DNA from: a bacterium
GTDB lineage: Bacteria > Bacillota > Bacilli > Lactobacillales > Streptococcaceae
Direction of reading: 5' to 3'
Assembly (NCBI GenBank): GCA_905221105.1
Contig: CAJNBW010000001.1
Coordinates: 62,001-126,000, forward strand
DNA: 64,000 bases
The translations under genes and the position numbers were made by a program. The notes beneath the pieces are model-generated. The model saw only the letters and a program-made list of their open reading frames with translations. It was not told the DNA's origin and ran no database searches. Positions 60,484 to 64,000 of this stretch are shown piece by piece. Every line of letters begins with the position of its first letter. The first letter of the stretch is position 1.

Positions 60484-61698
60484 TTAGAGCAGATTGTCAA
60501 TCAGGTCATCGACTTCATCTTTTTCAACCTGAGGTGTGATCTCAGTAATCATGATTCCAGCCACTGCTCGCTCTACCAAACCTTCAACATCCATGCGTGC
60601 CTCATACTGCTCTGCGTTCTTAATTTTAGGATTGGTCTTAGGACGGTCAGGCGCAAAAATAGTACAGCAATCTTCAAAAGGTTGGATAGAAATTTCAAAG
60701 GTATCGATTTCCTGAGCGATATCAATGATTTCCAACTTATCCATAGTAACCACAGGACGAATGACTGGAGTGCTGGTCACAGCGTTGATAGTCTGCATAC
60801 TTTCCAAGGTCTGGCTGGCTACTTGACCAAGACTTTCCCCATTGATGATAACTAAACCATTTCTCACCTCACGGATACGATCGGTAATCCGCATCATAAA
60901 ACGACGCGTCAAGGTCATGAGGTAGGCTTCTGGCGCTTTGGCCTTAATTTCCTCTTGAATCTCTGTGAAAGGCACTTCGATAAACTGGATATTGCCACCA
61001 AACTTGGTTAATTTACGGGTCAAGTCTTGGGCTTTCTTGAGAGCACCAGGACTCGTGTAAGGTGGGCTGGCAAAGTGAACTGCCTCAATATCTACCCCTC
61101 GTTTAAGAGCTAGATAACCTGCCACAGGTGAATCAATTCCTCCTGACAACATGAGCATGCCTTTACCAGAACTTCCCACAGGTAATCCTCCTGCTCCACG
61201 AAAGGTTTCATAGGAAATATAAGCCGCTTCCTCACGAATCTCAACCTGAAGATTAATATCTGGATTTTTCATCTGAGCTTTCACGTTTGGAATAGCCTTG
61301 AAAACAGCACTACCAAGAGTTTGATTGAGTTCACGACTATCAAGTTCAAAGGTGTGGTCGCTACGCTTACCAGTGATTTTAAAGGTCATCCCTTCCTTGT
61401 AAGTTTCTTTCATAATCTCTTGGACAGCAGACTTCAAAACTTCCACAGACTTTTCGACTTTATAAACGGGAGAAAAGTTTTGAATTCCAAAGACTTGCTT
61501 GAGGGATTCTGCTACTGCTGTGTAATCAGCTCCATTCAGGTAAGCGTGGGCACGGTCGCGATCTGCGGTTACCTTAACTTGGGGATAGATGGACAAAACG
61601 TCTGAAATATTATTGCGAAGTTTATTGATGAAACGCATACGATTCTTGTGCTTGGTTGACAATTCTCCATAGCGAATCATAATTTCTGAATACTGCAT
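60484..61698 (-). CDS. thiI: tRNA 4-thiouridine synthetase ThiI
   Basis: 404 residues, the short form without a rhodanese domain, usual in Gram-positive bacteria. N-terminal ferredoxin-like and THUMP domains (about 1-165) bind tRNA; the PP-loop [12 protein letters not shown] adenylates U8. Sulfur comes from the cysteine desulfurase encoded just upstream. Required for s4U8 in tRNA, and in some species for thiazole synthesis. It starts 8 bases after the desulfurase stop. Confidence 0.96.
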   Translation of the reverse strand: MQYSEIMIRYGELSTKHKNRMRFINKLRNNISDVLSIYPQVKVTADRDRAHAYLNGADYTAVAESLKQVFGIQNFSPVYKVEKSVEVLKSAVQEIMKETYKEGMTFKITGKRSDHTFELDSRELNQTLGSAVFKAIPNVKAQMKNPDINLQVEIREEAAYISYETFRGAGGLPVGSSGKGMLMLSGGIDSPVAGYLALKRGVDIEAVHFASPPYTSPGALKKAQDLTRKLTKFGGNIQFIEVPFTEIQEEIKAKAPEAYLMTLTRRFMMRITDRIREVRNGLVIINGESLGQVASQTLESMQTINAVTSTPVIRPVVTMDKLEIIDIAQEIDTFEISIQPFEDCCTIFAPDRPKTNPKIKNAEQYEARMDVEGLVERAVAGIMITEITPQVEKDEVDDLIDNLL

Positions 61699-61706
61699 AA
61701 ATGCTC

Positions 61707-62849
61707 CTATCTTACTTTTCTAGTTTGATTGTAAATTAATTTTAGCTTGGTCAAGAACTGCTCGACTTGACTCATATCATTTTCAAGGTCTAGGCTAAGA
61801 CGCACAGCTGACTGGGCCTTATCCTTATCCACTCCCATGGCTATCAAGGTGCCTGCGGGTTTTCCTGCCTTGGATGAACAAGCAGAGGTTGTGGAAATGA
61901 AGATATCATAATCTTCAAAGGCGTGAACAATGACTTCACCACGAACACCCTTAATTCCAAAAGTCAGGATATGAGGGGCAAAATTTTCCTCATCAGAAAA
62001 AACAAATATATCCGGATAGTCCAAAAGCGCTTGGCGAATAACAGCTTTCATCTGCCCAGTCTTGCTAGTAAAGAAATCTAGCTTTTCCATAGACAAACGG
62101 AGGGCCTTGGCTGTCGCTGCAATCCCTGCCACATTTTCAGTTGTCGAACGATAATCACTCTCTTGACCACCACCTGTTAAAAGGGGCGTAATCTTCTTGC
62201 CAGACTTGATATAGACAAAACCAACACCTCGGACACCATGAAACTTATGACTAGAGAAGGTCGCAAAATCCACTCGTTCTGTCAGGTATTTTTCAATTGG
62301 AATCTTAGCAAGTGCCTGAACCGCATCAATATGGAAGGAAATAGTTGGCTTGTCTGCCAAGAGTTCTGAAATAGCCTCAATAGGTTGGATAGAGCCGATT
62401 TCATTGTTGACCACCATAATAGAGACGAGGGTCGTATCAGGTCGTATCAAAGCTCCTAGAGCCTCAACATCCACAAATCCTTTCTCATCAACTGGAGCAA
62501 AATCCACTTCAAATCCTTGACTTTTCAGCCAGAGAGCTGACTCTTTGACTGCCGGATGTTCGATGGCTGATACGATGATGTGCTTGCCAAACTGGGATTT
62601 TTCAAAGGCCACACCCTTGATGACCCAGTTATCTCCTTCTGTTCCACCAGAGGTAAAGAAGATTTCATCACTTTTCTTACCAATTAAATCTGCAATTTGC
62701 TGACGAGAAGCATCTAAGATTCGTGTTGCCTGGTCTCCCAAACGATGGAGACTAGATGGATTTCCTAAAATTTTTGAAGCCACCTGCATATAGGTTTCAA
62801 GGGCTTCAGAATAGGGCTTGGTCGTAGCCGAATTATCAAAGTAGATCAT
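61707..62849 (-). CDS. Cysteine desulfurase (IscS/NifS family)
   Basis: 380 residues. PLP enzyme that takes sulfur from cysteine. The PLP lysine is in SSHKFHG and the catalytic Cys is in the [12 protein letters not shown] loop; HIDAVQA and TSGGTEGDN are further family motifs. Its place directly upstream of thiI marks it as the NifZ-type donor for s4U8 synthesis (and possibly other thiolations) rather than the SufS enzyme of iron-sulfur assembly. Promoter at 62882-62910. Confidence 0.93.
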   Translation of the reverse strand: MIYFDNSATTKPYSEALETYMQVASKILGNPSSLHRLGDQATRILDASRQQIADLIGKKSDEIFFTSGGTEGDNWVIKGVAFEKSQFGKHIIVSAIEHPAVKESALWLKSQGFEVDFAPVDEKGFVDVEALGALIRPDTTLVSIMVVNNEIGSIQPIEAISELLADKPTISFHIDAVQALAKIPIEKYLTERVDFATFSSHKFHGVRGVGFVYIKSGKKITPLLTGGGQESDYRSTTENVAGIAATAKALRLSMEKLDFFTSKTGQMKAVIRQALLDYPDIFVFSDEENFAPHILTFGIKGVRGEVIVHAFEDYDIFISTTSACSSKAGKPAGTLIAMGVDKDKAQSAVRLSLDLENDMSQVEQFLTKLKLIYNQTRKVR

Positions 62850-62881
62850 GGTTTCTCACGCTTTCTAAAATCACTCCTTCT

Positions 62882-62910
62882 ATTGTATCATGAAACGGAG
62901 CCTGCGACAA
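62882..62910 (-). promoter_or_regulatory. Promoter of the desulfurase-thiI operon
   Basis: Minus strand: -35 TTGTCG (62905-62910), 17-bp spacer, -10 TACAAT (62882-62887) with TGA in front. Confidence 0.7.
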
Positions 62911-62956
62911 GAAAGGGCAATTCCTCTTTTTTTAAGATTTTTTTAAAGAAATGCGG

Positions 62957-62962
62957 TATAAT
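62957..62962 (+). promoter_or_regulatory. -10 of the small membrane-protein gene
   Basis: TATAAT preceded by GCGG, 25 bases upstream of the start; no clear -35. Confidence 0.45.
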
Positions 62963-62987
62963 AAACTTTAATTAAAGGAGAGAATGT

Positions 62988-63425
62988 ATGTCTAATTATC
63001 GTAGAACTTCAAAACCAAAAACAGAACATCTCAAAAAAGGCTTCACTGTCTTTCAAAAAATCGTTGCTACAATCGCTAGTATCCTTGGCTTAATTACCGC
63101 AAGTATCACAATCATGAACGCCTTGGACAATAATAAAAATACTAAAAAAGAACCTACGACAAGCCAGACGACAACCATTGTCAAAGAAATTCAAAAGGAA
63201 GCCCCTAAGGAAAACACCAGTCCCAATAAGGAAACTAACACTACCCAAGAAAAAACACAACAAGAAGAAACGCCAAAATCTAGCGTCAAGGAAGAGAAAA
63301 AGGAAGAGCAGAAAACATCAACTCAAGATTCTTCTACTCCTGCTCCTACTCCAATTAAACCTGCCGCTGAAAATGAAAAACAGTCCAATAATACTTCTAG
63401 TTCAGAAAATAAAAGTAATCAATAG
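62988..63425 (+). CDS. Small membrane-anchored protein of unknown function
   Basis: 145 residues. A basic N-terminus (RRTSKPKTEHLKKG) precedes one hydrophobic helix at about 24-46, and the last 100 residues are a low-complexity Thr/Glu/Lys/Ser/Pro-rich tail without predicted fold. By the positive-inside rule the tail is outside, where it could span part of the wall. Similar short proteins occur in mitis-group streptococci with no known role. AAAGGAG precedes the ATG. A bidirectional terminator separates it from the convergent ftsK gene. Confidence 0.75.
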   Translation: MSNYRRTSKPKTEHLKKGFTVFQKIVATIASILGLITASITIMNALDNNKNTKKEPTTSQTTTIVKEIQKEAPKENTSPNKETNTTQEKTQQEETPKSSVKEEKKEEQKTSTQDSSTPAPTPIKPAAENEKQSNNTSSSENKSNQ

Positions 63426-63431
63426 CCAGTA

Positions 63432-63472
63432 AAATAGCTCCCTCCAAACTTGGAAAGAAGCTATTTTTTTTA
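63432..63472. terminator. Bidirectional terminator between the small membrane protein and ftsK
   Basis: Stem AAATAGCT/AGCTATTT with an inner CTCC/GGAA-like part and T runs on both strands. Confidence 0.75.
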
Positions 63473-64000
63473 TTGTTGTAAAACTTTTCTTGGTTTGGTA
63501 CCTTCAGCTGGACCAATGACACCTGCCATCTCCAGTTCTTCCATGAGACGAGTCGCACGGTTAAATCCAACTGACAAACGACGCTGAATCATGGATGCGC
63601 TGGCTTTCTGAGTTTCGATTACCAAAGCCTTGGCTTCTTCAAAAAGCGGATCTCCACCAGCTTCACCCTCTGAAAATTCACCGTCATTTTCAGAAACCTC
63701 ACCTGGATCAAAACTCTCATCGTAGTCCGCGTCTGCCTGAGCCTTGATGAAGTTTACGATGCGTTCGACATCATCATCCGAGATAAAGGAGCCTTGCAAA
63801 CGAACTGGATGATTTTCATCAATCGGTTTAAAGAGCATGTCGCCTCGACCAAGCAGTTTTTCTGCTCCATTTTCATCCAAAATCGTACGAGAGTCTATAC
63901 CAGATGAAACCGCAAATGCCACACGTGACGGAACATTGGCCTTAATCAACCCAGAGATGACATCAACAGATGGACGCTGGGTTGCAAGAATCATGTGGAT
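63470..64000 (-). CDS. ftsK: DNA translocase FtsK/SpoIIIE, C-terminal part
   Basis: The final 176 codons of a gene that continues past the right edge. It begins in the RecA-like motor ([26 protein letters not shown] is the conserved region after Walker B), continues through GRGDMLF, an acidic linker ([23 protein letters not shown]) and the winged-helix gamma domain ([30 protein letters not shown]), which reads orienting DNA sequences. FtsK pumps the chromosome ends into daughter cells during septation. The gamma domain and motor motifs are intact. Confidence 0.95.
   Translation of the reverse strand: MHMILATQRPSVDVISGLIKANVPSRVAFAVSSGIDSRTILDENGAEKLLGRGDMLFKPIDENHPVRLQGSFISDDDVERIVNFIKAQADADYDESFDPGEVSENDGEFSEGEAGGDPLFEEAKALVIETQKASASMIQRRLSVGFNRATRLMEELEMAGVIGPAEGTKPRKVLQQ

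Overview
The window is low-GC Firmicute DNA from a streptococcus of the mitis group (Streptococcus mitis/oralis relatives). The evidence is two choline-binding proteins, BOX repeat elements, the pneumococcal-type neighbourhood glmU-nudF-macP-mtnN-rocS, cppA, and the ATP synthase order c-a-b-delta-alpha-gamma-beta-epsilon. The 66-residue AtpE differs at several positions from the S. pneumoniae protein as I remember it, so a commensal relative is more likely than S. pneumoniae itself. There are no rRNA genes, tRNA genes or CRISPR arrays that I can see.

Layout. 1-4190: start of a lipoprotein gene, a choline-binding Amidase_3 wall hydrolase, a divergent choline-binding CAP-domain protein, then a gene graveyard (a copied ebfC 5' end, an orphan choline-binding-protein leader, a dead IS66 tnpB). 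4192-8400: LPXTG adhesin A (1402 aa) with 225-bp tandem repeats. 8961-19948: housekeeping and envelope genes: ebfC, a membrane GDPD, a DEDDh exonuclease, rocS, the operon glmU-nudF-macP-mtnN, a GH25 muramidase, DUF368-ebsC-gpmB, lysS. 20059-27267: LPXTG adhesin B (2402 aa) with MucBP-like and Rib-like repeats. 27447-36375: polar amino acid ABC transporter, MgtC-like protein, BOX element, TPR protein, AI-2E-family protein, an Ami/Ali-type oligopeptide-binding lipoprotein flanked by a 19-bp direct repeat, and a 6-phosphogluconolactonase. 36421-42747: the atp operon. 43069-50684: U32 peptidase-family protein and LPXTG adhesin C (1963 aa) with Ig-like repeats, a collagen-like tract and a CNC motif. 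51228-64000: guaA and a divergent GntR regulator, BOX element, cppA-serine hydrolase-EamA operon, aquaglyceroporin, a three-gene operon of two esterases and an ATP-grasp ligase, iscS-thiI, a small membrane protein and the 3' end of ftsK.

How it fits together. Much of the window serves the cell envelope: precursor synthesis (GlmU), lipid-carrier recycling (DUF368), PBP2a control (MacP), hydrolases (amidase, GH25), chromosome segregation (RocS, FtsK), and three sortase-anchored YSIRK-type adhesins sitting between conserved core genes. A (TA)n tract lies just upstream of adhesin A's promoter and a run of nine C lies upstream of adhesin C. Together with the in-frame coding repeats these suggest the adhesins may vary in expression and length. 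The least explained functional unit is the esterase-esterase-ATP-grasp operon.
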